Origin: Nitrospirillum sp034427435
GTDB lineage: Bacteria > Pseudomonadota > Alphaproteobacteria > Azospirillales > Azospirillaceae
Length of the DNA: 64,000 nucleotides
Direction of reading: 5' to 3'
Assembly (NCBI RefSeq): GCF_034427435.1
Contig: NZ_JAXQNP010000003.1
Span: forward strand, 1,054,001 to 1,118,000
Made by a program: the position numbers and the translations under genes. Shown piece by piece: positions 17,413-25,595 of the stretch (position 1 is the first letter of the stretch; each line of letters opens with the position of its first letter). Below the pieces are notes generated by a model. It was not told the origin of the DNA, did no database searches, and saw only the letters and a program-made list of their open reading frames with translations.

Positions 17413-18619
17413 GGCACGGGCGGCCTTCCCGGCCGTCGTCCTGCCTGAGCGCCTCCTCTCCCTGGACGTGTTCCGGGGGCTGACTGTGGCCTTGATGCTG
17501 CTGGTCAACGATCCGGGAACCTGGTCCGATATCTATTGGCCGTTGCGCCATGCCAAATGGCACGGCTGGACGCCCACCGACCTGGTCTTCCCCTTCTTTC
17601 TGTTCATGGTGGGCATCACCACCCACCTGTCGCTGACCCGGCGGCGGGCGCAGGGGGAGGGGGACGGCGTCCTTGTGCGCCGGATCCTGCGCCGCGGGCT
17701 GATCCTGTTCGGCCTTGGCCTATTCATCGCCTGGTTTCCCGGTTACGCCGTGTCGGGGCACGGCCCGCTGGCCCACCGCGCGCTGGCGCAACTTCTGTCG
17801 TGGCGGATACCGGGTGTCTTGCAGCGCATCGCCCTCTGCCATGTCGCGGCCGGCCTGCTGTGCCTGCGGCTCGGCGTGCGGGGCCAAGGGGCGCTGGTCG
17901 TCGTGCTGCTGCTGGGCTATTGGGCGGTGATGACCGGCGTGCCGGTGCCGGGCACCGGGGCCACCGGCCTGGCGGCGCTGGCCCATCCCGGCGCCACCGT
18001 GGCGGCGGCGGTGGACCGGGCCTTGTTCGATTGGGGGCCCCTGGGCAATCACCTGTGGGCGGCCGCCCACACCTGGGATCCCGAGGGCGCCCTGTCCACC
18101 CTGCCGGCCATCGCCACCGCGCTGTTGGGTGTCCAGGCGAGTCGCTGGCTGGCCCGGCCCCTGCCGCTGCCGACGCGCATCCGGGGGCTCATCGTGGCGG
18201 GTGTGGCGGGCGTCCTGCTGGGGGAGGTTTGGGACCTGCTCTTCCCCATCAACAAGAACCTGTGGACCAGCTCTTTCGTGGCGCTGACCGCCGGCATGGC
18301 CTGCCTGTGCCTGGCGGCATTGCTTTGGGTGGTGGAGGTGCGGGGCTGGCGCCATTGGACCCGCCCCGCCCTGGTGTTTGGGCTGAACCCCATCCTGGCC
18401 TATGTTGGGTCCGAACTGCTGGCCATCGTCATCGGTGGTGTCATCACCCTGCCCTGGGACCACCGCATCGCCCCGCTGCAGGACGTGATCTACGAGGCGG
18501 TGTTCTATCCCTTGCTGCCGGAAAAGGCGGCATCCCTGGCCTACGCCATCCTGTTCGTCGCCCTTTGGTGGGCCCTCCTGGAGGCGCTGTACCGCCGCCG
18601 GATCTTCCTGAAGGTGTGA
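17405..18619 (+). CDS. DUF5009/HGSNAT-like multi-pass membrane acyltransferase
   Basis: The product is 404 aa. The N-terminal signature RLLSLDVFRGLTVALMLLVND, followed by GWTPTDLVFPFFLFMVGI, is that of DUF5009/YeiB-related proteins annotated as heparan-alpha-glucosaminide N-acetyltransferase-like. About ten hydrophobic helices follow, with a conserved-looking NKNLWTSSFVALTAG and FGLNPILAYVGSELL near the end. The family is thought to acetylate sugars across the membrane; the actual substrate here is unknown. The GTG start at 17405 overlaps the preceding lipoprotein stop, suggesting coupling, and a small secreted protein follows after 5 bp. Confidence 0.82.
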   Translation: MAEARAAFPAVVLPERLLSLDVFRGLTVALMLLVNDPGTWSDIYWPLRHAKWHGWTPTDLVFPFFLFMVGITTHLSLTRRRAQGEGDGVLVRRILRRGLILFGLGLFIAWFPGYAVSGHGPLAHRALAQLLSWRIPGVLQRIALCHVAAGLLCLRLGVRGQGALVVVLLLGYWAVMTGVPVPGTGATGLAALAHPGATVAAAVDRALFDWGPLGNHLWAAAHTWDPEGALSTLPAIATALLGVQASRWLARPLPLPTRIRGLIVAGVAGVLLGEVWDLLFPINKNLWTSSFVALTAGMACLCLAALLWVVEVRGWRHWTRPALVFGLNPILAYVGSELLAIVIGGVITLPWDHRIAPLQDVIYEAVFYPLLPEKAASLAYAILFVALWWALLEALYRRRIFLKV

Positions 18620-18624
18620 GGCGC

Positions 18625-19047
18625 ATGCGCAAAACGGGGCTGGGTCTTACGGTGGCGCTCGCGTTATTGGCTGGCGGGACGCAAGCGGGAGAGCGCGTGG
18701 TGGTATCTGTCGATTCCCTGGGCCTGAAGCCAGGGGAGCGGATTGTCGCCTTTCACATCCATGTGGCCGGTGGGGGGATCCGCGCCCTGCCGCACCTGCC
18801 CATGGGCTGGTCCCTCAGCATCGATAACGACGCCTCCTGGCAAACCGGGATCGAAGGCGGAATTCAACTGGGATCCGCCGCCTTGGACCCGGCGGAGCTT
18901 CAGGATTTCCTGGTGGTGGAAACGTCAGGCTTACCCGACGGCGGCTTGCGCCTTTCGGGTGACTTGGTGGTCAGCGACGCGCCGGGCGAGACACAGCGCA
19001 CCATCGCCCTGGATATGGCGGAACTCCGCCAGCGGAAAATTCGCTGA
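18625..19047 (+). CDS. Small secreted protein of unknown function
   Basis: The product is 140 aa from ATG 18625, in the frame of a larger spurious reading. A clear signal peptide (MRKTGLGLTVALALLAGGTQA) precedes a beta-rich mature part with VSVDSLGLKPGERIVAFHIH, LPMGWSLSIDN and a closing QRTIALDMAELRQRKIR. The spacing of 5 bp to the upstream gene and a GTGAGG-like ribosome site support a real gene in the same operon. No family is recognised. Confidence 0.72.
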   Translation: MRKTGLGLTVALALLAGGTQAGERVVVSVDSLGLKPGERIVAFHIHVAGGGIRALPHLPMGWSLSIDNDASWQTGIEGGIQLGSAALDPAELQDFLVVETSGLPDGGLRLSGDLVVSDAPGETQRTIALDMAELRQRKIR

Positions 19048-19062
19048 CGACCCGACGGTGCT

Positions 19063-20430
19063 TCAGGCCGCCTTGTCCTCAAAACAAAGACTGAACAGGG
19101 CCCCGCCACCGTGGCGGTCGCGGGCGGCCAGACGGCCGCCGTGCTGGCGCATGATTTCCATGGCGATGGCCAAGCCCAGGCCTGAGCCGGTGATGCCGGC
19201 GCCGGCGGCGCCGCGGACGAAGGGCTCCGCCAGGGTCAGGGGGTCCTCGCCCTGCAATCCCGGGCCCCGGTCGGCGACGGACAGGATGGGGCCGGGACCC
19301 ACCCGCACCTCCACCATTCCGCCGGCCGGGCCATAGGCGACGGCGTTTTCCACCAGGTTGCGCAACGCCTCCGCCACGGCGCCGGTGTTGCACACCAGGG
19401 GGAAGTCCTCCACCACCTCCAGCTCGATGGATTTTCCCAGGGACCGGATGAAGGGTGCCAGGGTCACCAGCTCGCCCGCCGTCAGCTCTCCCGCCATGAC
19501 GCGGTCGGTGCGGGGCAGGGGGGTGCCGGACAGGCGCGACAGCGACAGCAACTGCGCCACTAGGCGCGACAGGCGGCGCACGTCCGCGCGCACGGCGGCC
19601 ATGTCGGCCTCCCCGCTTTCCAGGCGCGCCTGCACCACGGCCAGGGGGGTGCGCAACTGGTGGGCGGCGTCGGCGATGAAGCGGCGGTGGTGGCGGAAGC
19701 TGCCCTCCAGCCGGGCCAGCGCCGTGTTGAACGCGTCCACCAGGGGCAGGACCTCGCTGGGCAGGTTCTTGCCGTCCAGGCGGTGGTCCAGCCGGTCCAG
19801 GCCAATGGCCGCCGCCTCCTCCGACACTTCCTGGATGGGGGTCAGGCTGCTGCGGATGGTCCACACGCCGATGGCGGCGGCGATCAGGGCCACCGGAATG
19901 CCGAACAGCAGGATGTCGCGGACGAATTCATCCAGCAGGCCGTTGATGATCTTCTGGTCGGCGGTGGGCGACTGCGCCACCGCCAGCGTCACGGTCCGGT
20001 CGCCCAGCTTGATGGGGGTGCCCAGGCCATAACGCTCCGGCTCCCCCGGCGGGCGGAAGAAATATTCGGTGTCCGTTTGGTTCAGCGCCTCGCGCAGGGT
20101 GCTGGCGGCGCGGGGCAGCGACTGGTTCAGCAGCCGCCCATGCTGGTCCCAGACGGCGTAGATGACGCCGTCCTCTTCCAGGGCGTAACGGTTGGCCAGA
20201 TCCGGCGGCAGGCGGTCCAGCGACAGGCCGCCGTGATTGAAGGCGGCCATCAGTTCGTTGGCCTGGCCGCGCAACACCTTGCGCTGCACGACGCCGCCCG
20301 CCTCTTCCAGCCGCACGACCAGGGGCAGGATCGCCACGGCGACCGACGCCAGGAACAGCAGGCCCAGCCGCCAGGCCAGGCGGCCTTGCAGGGACCGGTG
20401 CCGCCAAATCTGCGCCAGGGTGGCGACCAT
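19063..20430 (-). CDS. Membrane sensor histidine kinase
   Basis: The product is 455 aa. Two transmembrane helices (about 20-39 and 172-191) enclose a periplasmic sensor of about 130 residues; a HAMP-like linker follows. The H-box is FIADAAHQLRTPLAVVQARL with His257. The N-box (EALRNLVENAVAYG), G1 (VADRGPGL) and G2 (GSGLGLAIAMEI) complete the ATPase. It resembles TctE/QseC-type kinases. It is encoded 49 bp downstream of its response regulator. The signal is unknown; the kinase converges on the small secreted gene, so neighbourhood gives no strong hint. Confidence 0.92.
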   Translation of the reverse strand: MVATLAQIWRHRSLQGRLAWRLGLLFLASVAVAILPLVVRLEEAGGVVQRKVLRGQANELMAAFNHGGLSLDRLPPDLANRYALEEDGVIYAVWDQHGRLLNQSLPRAASTLREALNQTDTEYFFRPPGEPERYGLGTPIKLGDRTVTLAVAQSPTADQKIINGLLDEFVRDILLFGIPVALIAAAIGVWTIRSSLTPIQEVSEEAAAIGLDRLDHRLDGKNLPSEVLPLVDAFNTALARLEGSFRHHRRFIADAAHQLRTPLAVVQARLESGEADMAAVRADVRRLSRLVAQLLSLSRLSGTPLPRTDRVMAGELTAGELVTLAPFIRSLGKSIELEVVEDFPLVCNTGAVAEALRNLVENAVAYGPAGGMVEVRVGPGPILSVADRGPGLQGEDPLTLAEPFVRGAAGAGITGSGLGLAIAMEIMRQHGGRLAARDRHGGGALFSLCFEDKAA

Positions 20431-20479
20431 CAGGAAGAGATCCGGGGCAAGGGGGGAAAGGGCGGGGAAGGGGACGGGC

Positions 20480-21151
20480 TCACGATGCGCTCATCATATA
20501 GCCCAGTCCCCGCATGGTGATAATGGCGGCCGTGGCCTCAGCCGCGACCAGCTTGCGGCGCAGGCGGGACACCAGCGCCTCCACGGCGTTGTCGGTCGCC
20601 TCGTTGCCGAAGCCGTACAGGGCGCTGTCGATGTGGGCCTTGGTCACCACCTGGTCCACCTTGCGCAGCAGCACCTCCAGCAGGGCCACTTCACGGGCGG
20701 TCAGGGCCAGGGGCGCGTCCGCCACGGCGGCGCAGCGGGCGGCGCTGTCGAAAGAGAGGTTCCCGCATTCCAGCACCACGCCGATCACGCCGCCCGGCCG
20801 GCGCAGCAAGGCCCGCAGCCGGGCCCCCAGCTCCCCCATGTCGAAGGGCTTCACCAGGTAATCATCGGCCCCGGCGTCCAGTCCCTCGATCCGGTCATCC
20901 AGGGTGGACCGCGCCGTCAGCATCAGGATGGGAATCTTGCGCCGGCCGCCGCGCAGTCGCCGCACCAGGCTGATGCCGTCACCATCCGGCAGGCGGCGGT
21001 CCAGCACCAGGGCATCGTAATCGGCGGTGGAGATATGGTCCTCGGCCTCGGCCAGGCTGCCGCAAGCATCGACGGTGAAGCCAATTCGCGACAGATGCTC
21101 GGCGGTCAGGGTCCGCAGGTCCCGTTCATCCTCAACCAACAGAAGCCGCAT
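20480..21151 (-). CDS. OmpR-family response regulator
   Basis: The product is 223 aa from ATG 21151 (MRLLLVEDERDL), preferred over an upstream start that would add 12 non-conserved residues. The receiver domain has the acidic pair ED, phospho-Asp51 in LVLDRRLPDGDG and Lys101 in YLVKPFDMGE. The C-terminal winged helix ends SALYGFGNEATDNAVEALVSRLRRKL, typical of the OmpR/PhoB group. It partners the kinase directly downstream. It is divergent from the FkbM methyltransferase gene across about 200 bp, so that gene could be a target. Confidence 0.92.
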   Translation of the reverse strand: MRLLLVEDERDLRTLTAEHLSRIGFTVDACGSLAEAEDHISTADYDALVLDRRLPDGDGISLVRRLRGGRRKIPILMLTARSTLDDRIEGLDAGADDYLVKPFDMGELGARLRALLRRPGGVIGVVLECGNLSFDSAARCAAVADAPLALTAREVALLEVLLRKVDQVVTKAHIDSALYGFGNEATDNAVEALVSRLRRKLVAAEATAAIITMRGLGYMMSAS

Positions 21152-21353
21152 CGGCCAAGTTCCAACCCAAGTCCTCGGCACACCCACTATGGGCGGCAGA
21201 TGTACCTATACGCGCTAGCGGCCGCGGCCTGTCGTTCCCCGGGGGATTTTCCCAGGCAGGGCGGGGTTGAGGACGCTGATATCCCCGTCAGCACGGCGTC
21301 AGCTTGACTGTGCCATCGTTGCCACGCGCTGATCAACCTGGGTGCCGACCATC

Positions 21354-22367
21354 ATGACCGTCCTGACCGCCGCCCTGATGCCCGACTCTTCCGCCGCTCC
21401 GTGGGCGTCCTCGTCCGCCTGCGGCATGACATCCGGGGCCGCCGCCGGAACACCGGTGATGGACCACCGGACCCAGCCCCAGCAGGCGGATCACGGCTTC
21501 GGCCACCACCGCCCCGCTGGCCTGCCGGCCCTGCTGATGGCACTCAGCGCCGCCCTGCCGGCCAACGGCTTGGGACGGGTCGCCGGGGTGCTGCTGGGAC
21601 CGGTGGTGCGCACGGTGGTGCCTTGGCTCTATGGCGCCGTCATCGATGTGACGGTGGATGGGATGCGGTGGCGCCTGCATGTCCGCGACCATGCCGACGA
21701 CCGTCATGTCTTGGCGCTGCCCCGCCAGACGGCGGCGCAGGCCCGCGCCCGGATCGCCGCCGCCCTTCCGCTGGATGGTGTCTTTGTCGATGTCGGCGCC
21801 GGCACCGGCCTGCACGCCTTGGCCGCCGCGCGCCATTTGGGGCCGCGCGGCCGCGTGCTGGCGGTGGAGCCCAACGCCGCCACCCGCGACCGGCTGGCGG
21901 TCAACCTGTCCCTGAACGCGGTGACGGCCGCCGTCACGCTGGTGGACGACGCTGTCGGCCCGGCCTGTGACGGGCTGGTCCTGGCGGCGGGGAAGCGCAA
22001 GCCCGTGGCGGCACCCTCGGGCTGGGATGCTCCGCCACCTGCCCTGGTGCGGGCCCGGCCCTTGCTGGATCTGGTGCGCGCGGCCGGCCTCGGGCGGCTG
22101 GATGTGCTGCGCCTGGGCATGAAGGCCGGTGCCGACCTGGCGGTCATCTCTTTCCTGCAGGCCGCGCCACGGGCGCTACGGCCCCGGCTGATCCTGGTCG
22201 ACCGTCGCGGGGCGAAGAGCTGGGGCACGGATTTGGCCGCGACCCTGGCGCTCCACGGCTATCACGCCAGTGGCGACACGCCGGACGCCCTGCTGTTCCA
22301 GGGTGACGCTGAGATCGACAGCGGCGCCCTGTGGGAACCGGACGACTGGTCCCTGGTCGCTTCCTGA
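21354..22367 (+). CDS. FkbM-family SAM-dependent methyltransferase
   Basis: The product is 337 aa from ATG 21354; GTG 21342 is an alternative and no strong ribosome site decides. The SAM-binding motif VFVDVGAGTGLHALAAARHLG is followed by VLAVEPNAATRDRLAVNLSLN, the pattern of FkbM-type methyltransferases. The late part (LDVLRLGMKAGADLAVISF) matches the family. Members methylate sugars or small metabolites; substrate unknown. The first about 60 residues have little family character. It ends at a strong bidirectional terminator shared with mdtC. Confidence 0.8.
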   Translation: MTVLTAALMPDSSAAPWASSSACGMTSGAAAGTPVMDHRTQPQQADHGFGHHRPAGLPALLMALSAALPANGLGRVAGVLLGPVVRTVVPWLYGAVIDVTVDGMRWRLHVRDHADDRHVLALPRQTAAQARARIAAALPLDGVFVDVGAGTGLHALAAARHLGPRGRVLAVEPNAATRDRLAVNLSLNAVTAAVTLVDDAVGPACDGLVLAAGKRKPVAAPSGWDAPPPALVRARPLLDLVRAAGLGRLDVLRLGMKAGADLAVISFLQAAPRALRPRLILVDRRGAKSWGTDLAATLALHGYHASGDTPDALLFQGDAEIDSGALWEPDDWSLVAS

Positions 22368-22400
22368 CCTGATTCATTCCCGCGTGGGACCCCGGATAGG

Positions 22401-22436
22401 ACAAGGGCCCGCCGAGGCGACTCGGCGGGCCCTTGT
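22401..22436. terminator. Bidirectional terminator between fkbM-like gene and mdtC
   Basis: Perfect 16-bp arms (22401-22416 and 22421-22436) around the tetraloop GCGA, beginning ACAAGGGCCC. It separates convergent genes. Confidence 0.85.
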
Positions 22437-22471
22437 TTCGGGTGCTGGATGGTGTCTTTCCGGGACGGGGT

Positions 22472-25400
22472 TCAGCTTCGCTCAACCCCCGCCATGGCAG
22501 CGTGCAGGCGGGACATCTTCGCCTTCCTGGGCCGCAGGGCCAGGTAGATCACCGGCGTGGTGTACAGGGTGATGAACTGCGACACCAGCAGGCCGCCCAC
22601 GATGGCCACCCCCAACGGTTGGCGGATCTCGGCGCCCGTGCCGCCGCCGATGGCCAGCGGCACGGCGCCCAGCAGGGCGGTCAGGGTGGTCATGGTGATG
22701 GGGCGGAAACGTTCGCGGCATGCTTCCACGATGGCCTCCTGGGCCGACAGGCCGCGGATGCGTTCCGCCGCCAGGGCGAAGTCCACCAGCATGATGGCGT
22801 TCTTCTTCACGATACCCATCAGCAGGATGATGCCGATGAAGGAAATCATCGACAGCTCATATCCCGTGACCATCAGCGCCAGGATGGCGCCGATGCCGGC
22901 GGAGGGCAGGGTGGACAGGATGGTGATGGGCTGGACCCAGCTTTCATACAGCATACCCAGCACGATGTAGATGGTCACCAGCGCCGCCACGATCAGCAGG
23001 GGTTGCCCCTGGTTCTGCTGTTGGAAGATGCGGGCGATGCCGCCCACCTCCACCCGCATCGAGGCGGGCATGGCCAGTTCCGTCACCGCTTGCTGCGCCC
23101 GGGCCAGCGCGTCCACCTGGGCCACGCCATCGGCCAGGTTGAAGCTGAGGGTGGAGGAGGGGTACTGCCCCTCATGGTTCACCGACAGGGGGGATTCCTG
23201 CACCTTGACCTTGGCGAAGGTCGACAGCGGTACCATACCCGCCACCGACTTCACGTAGATGCGCACCAGGTCCTCCGGCCCCGTCTGCTCGTTGGGCGTG
23301 GCCTCCAGCACGACATGGTACTGGTTGCGCACGCCGTACAGGGTGCTGACCTGCTTCTGGCTGAAGGCGTTGCCCAGGGCGGCGTCCACGTCCGACGGCG
23401 TCAGGGCCATGCGCGAGGCCAGGTCGCGGTCGATCACCACCTTGGCGTCCAGGCCGGCCTTGTCCTGGTCGGAACTGACGTCCTGGAAGTAGTCGGGCAG
23501 CTCCTTCAGCCGGGCCACCAGCTTGGGCACCCATTCATAGAGGTCGTCCAGGTTGTCGCTCAGCAACGACACCTGGAACTGCGAGTCGCTGCTGCGGCCG
23601 CCGAACCGTAGGTCCTGCTCGGCCTGCAGGAAGACCTGCAAGGCTTCCAGCTTGGCGAACTTGGGCCGCAGGCGGGCGATGACCTGGTCGGCGGTGGCAT
23701 CCCGCTCATTGCGGGGCTTCAGCGAGATGGTCATGCTGCCGGTGTTGGCGCTGCTGCTGCCCGGGCCGCCGCCACCGCCGCCGGTGGTGCCGCCGATGGC
23801 CGCGACCGCCGGATCGTCGGCGATGATCTTCACCACCTCCTGCATGCGGCGCTGCATGGTCTGGAACGAGGTGTCGGCGGAGGCGCGCACGCTGCCGCGC
23901 AACAGACCCGTGTCCTGCTGCGGGAAGCCGCCCTTGGGCACCACGCCGTACAGGTAGAAGGTGCCGAAGATGGTGCCCACCGCCACGAACAGCATGATGG
24001 TCCTGTGGCGCATCACCCAGCCCAGGCCCTTCATGTACAGGTTGGTGGCGGCGTCCAGCGGCCGGCCCACCCAGCGGTCGGCCCAGTTGGCCTTGCGCTC
24101 CCGGGCATGGTCGATGAAGCGCGCGCACATCATGGGCGTCAGGGTCACCGACACGATGCCCGACACCAGGATGGCCGCCGTCAGCGTCATGGCGAATTCG
24201 TGGAACAGCCGGCCCGCCAGCCCGCCCATGAAGATGATGGGCACGAACACGGCCACCAGCGACAGGGTCATGGACACGATGGTGAAGCCGATCTCGCGCG
24301 CGCCGTCCAAGGCGGCCCGCAGGGGTGGTTTCCCCATCTCACGATGGCGGACGGCGTTCTCGATCATGACGATGGCGTCGTCCACCACGAAGCCCACGCT
24401 GATGGTCAGGGCCATCAGCGACAGGTTGTCCATGCTGTAGTCCAGCAGCCACATGACGGCGAAGGTGCCGGCCAGCGACAGGGGCACGGCGGTGGCGGCG
24501 GCCAGGGTGGGCGCCAGGCGGCGCAGGAACAGGCCCACCACCAGGATGACCAGGCCGATGGAAATCAGCATGGTGACCTGCACGTCGTCCACGCTGGCGC
24601 GGATGGTGGCGGTCTGGTCGTTGACGACGTTGATCTCGATGCCCGGCGGCAGCCATTTCTGGATCTGGCCCAGGTTGGCCTTGATCAGGTCCACCGTCTT
24701 GATGACGTTGGCGCCCGGCTGCTTCAGAACCGACACCAGGACGGCCGGCTGGGTGCCGAACCACCCCGCCTGGCGGATGTTTTCCGAGCTGTTCAGCACC
24801 GTGGCCACGTCGCCCAGGCGGAAGACGGTGCCGCTGGCGGTGCGCACCACCAGGTCGCGATAGTCCTGCGCCTTCAGCATGGTGTCGTTGGTGGTCACCG
24901 TCATCAGCGTGTCTTCGCCGTCCATGGTGCCCACGGGCTGGCTGACGTTGGCGTTGGTGATGGCGGTGCTGATGTCGGCCAGGCTGATCTTGCGCGCGGC
25001 CAGGGCGTTCACGTCCACCTGGACCCGGATGGCGGATTTCTCGCCACCGGCGGCCGAGGCCTGGGCCACGCCTTCGATCTGCGACAGCCGCTGGGCCAGG
25101 ATGCCGTCGGCGGCGTCGAAGATGGCCTGGTTGGTCAGGGTCTTGGACGTCAGCGCCAGCGTCATGATCGGCCGGCCGTTGGGGTTGGCCTTGCGGAAGA
25201 TGGGCTGGCTGGTCAGGCCGGAGGGCAGGTCCGTGGCCGCCGCGCTGATGGCGGCCTGCACGTCCCGCGCGGCGTCCGAGACCGGGCGGTTGACGTCGAA
25301 CTGCAGGATGATGGTGCTGACGCCCAGCGACGTGGACGAGGTCATCTCGTTCACGCCCGCGATCTCGCCCAGGTGCCGCTCCAGCGGGGCGGTCACCGTG

Positions 25401-25582
25401 GCGGCCATGGTCACGGGGTCGGCCCCCGATTCCCGGGCCTGGACGAAGATGATGGGCAGGTCGGTGTTGGGCAGTGACGCCACTGGCAGGAAGGCGTAGG
25501 CCACCGCCCCCACCAGCGCCAGGCCCAGCGCCAGCAGGGCCGTGCCGATGGGCCGGCGGATGAAGGGTTCGGAAATGCTCAT
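22472..25582 (-). CDS. mdtC: RND efflux transporter, MdtC-like
   Basis: The product is 1036 aa, the normal HAE-1 RND length. It starts SEPFIRRPIGTALLALGLAL and shows ERHLGEIAGVNEMTSSTSLG, GFVVDDAIVMIENAVRH (proton-relay Asp-Asp in helix 4), and a second-half NAIMLVDFALAAERIRG. The MTSSTSLG and QFDVNRPVSDAARDVQAAI segments are closer to MdtC than to MdtB or AcrB. With MdtB it should form a heteromeric pump of the inner membrane. Third gene of the operon, 13 bp after mdtB. Confidence 0.9.
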   Translation of the reverse strand: MSISEPFIRRPIGTALLALGLALVGAVAYAFLPVASLPNTDLPIIFVQARESGADPVTMAATVTAPLERHLGEIAGVNEMTSSTSLGVSTIILQFDVNRPVSDAARDVQAAISAAATDLPSGLTSQPIFRKANPNGRPIMTLALTSKTLTNQAIFDAADGILAQRLSQIEGVAQASAAGGEKSAIRVQVDVNALAARKISLADISTAITNANVSQPVGTMDGEDTLMTVTTNDTMLKAQDYRDLVVRTASGTVFRLGDVATVLNSSENIRQAGWFGTQPAVLVSVLKQPGANVIKTVDLIKANLGQIQKWLPPGIEINVVNDQTATIRASVDDVQVTMLISIGLVILVVGLFLRRLAPTLAAATAVPLSLAGTFAVMWLLDYSMDNLSLMALTISVGFVVDDAIVMIENAVRHREMGKPPLRAALDGAREIGFTIVSMTLSLVAVFVPIIFMGGLAGRLFHEFAMTLTAAILVSGIVSVTLTPMMCARFIDHARERKANWADRWVGRPLDAATNLYMKGLGWVMRHRTIMLFVAVGTIFGTFYLYGVVPKGGFPQQDTGLLRGSVRASADTSFQTMQRRMQEVVKIIADDPAVAAIGGTTGGGGGGPGSSSANTGSMTISLKPRNERDATADQVIARLRPKFAKLEALQVFLQAEQDLRFGGRSSDSQFQVSLLSDNLDDLYEWVPKLVARLKELPDYFQDVSSDQDKAGLDAKVVIDRDLASRMALTPSDVDAALGNAFSQKQVSTLYGVRNQYHVVLEATPNEQTGPEDLVRIYVKSVAGMVPLSTFAKVKVQESPLSVNHEGQYPSSTLSFNLADGVAQVDALARAQQAVTELAMPASMRVEVGGIARIFQQQNQGQPLLIVAALVTIYIVLGMLYESWVQPITILSTLPSAGIGAILALMVTGYELSMISFIGIILLMGIVKKNAIMLVDFALAAERIRGLSAQEAIVEACRERFRPITMTTLTALLGAVPLAIGGGTGAEIRQPLGVAIVGGLLVSQFITLYTTPVIYLALRPRKAKMSRLHAAMAGVERS

Positions 25583-25595
25583 GGGATGGCCACCC

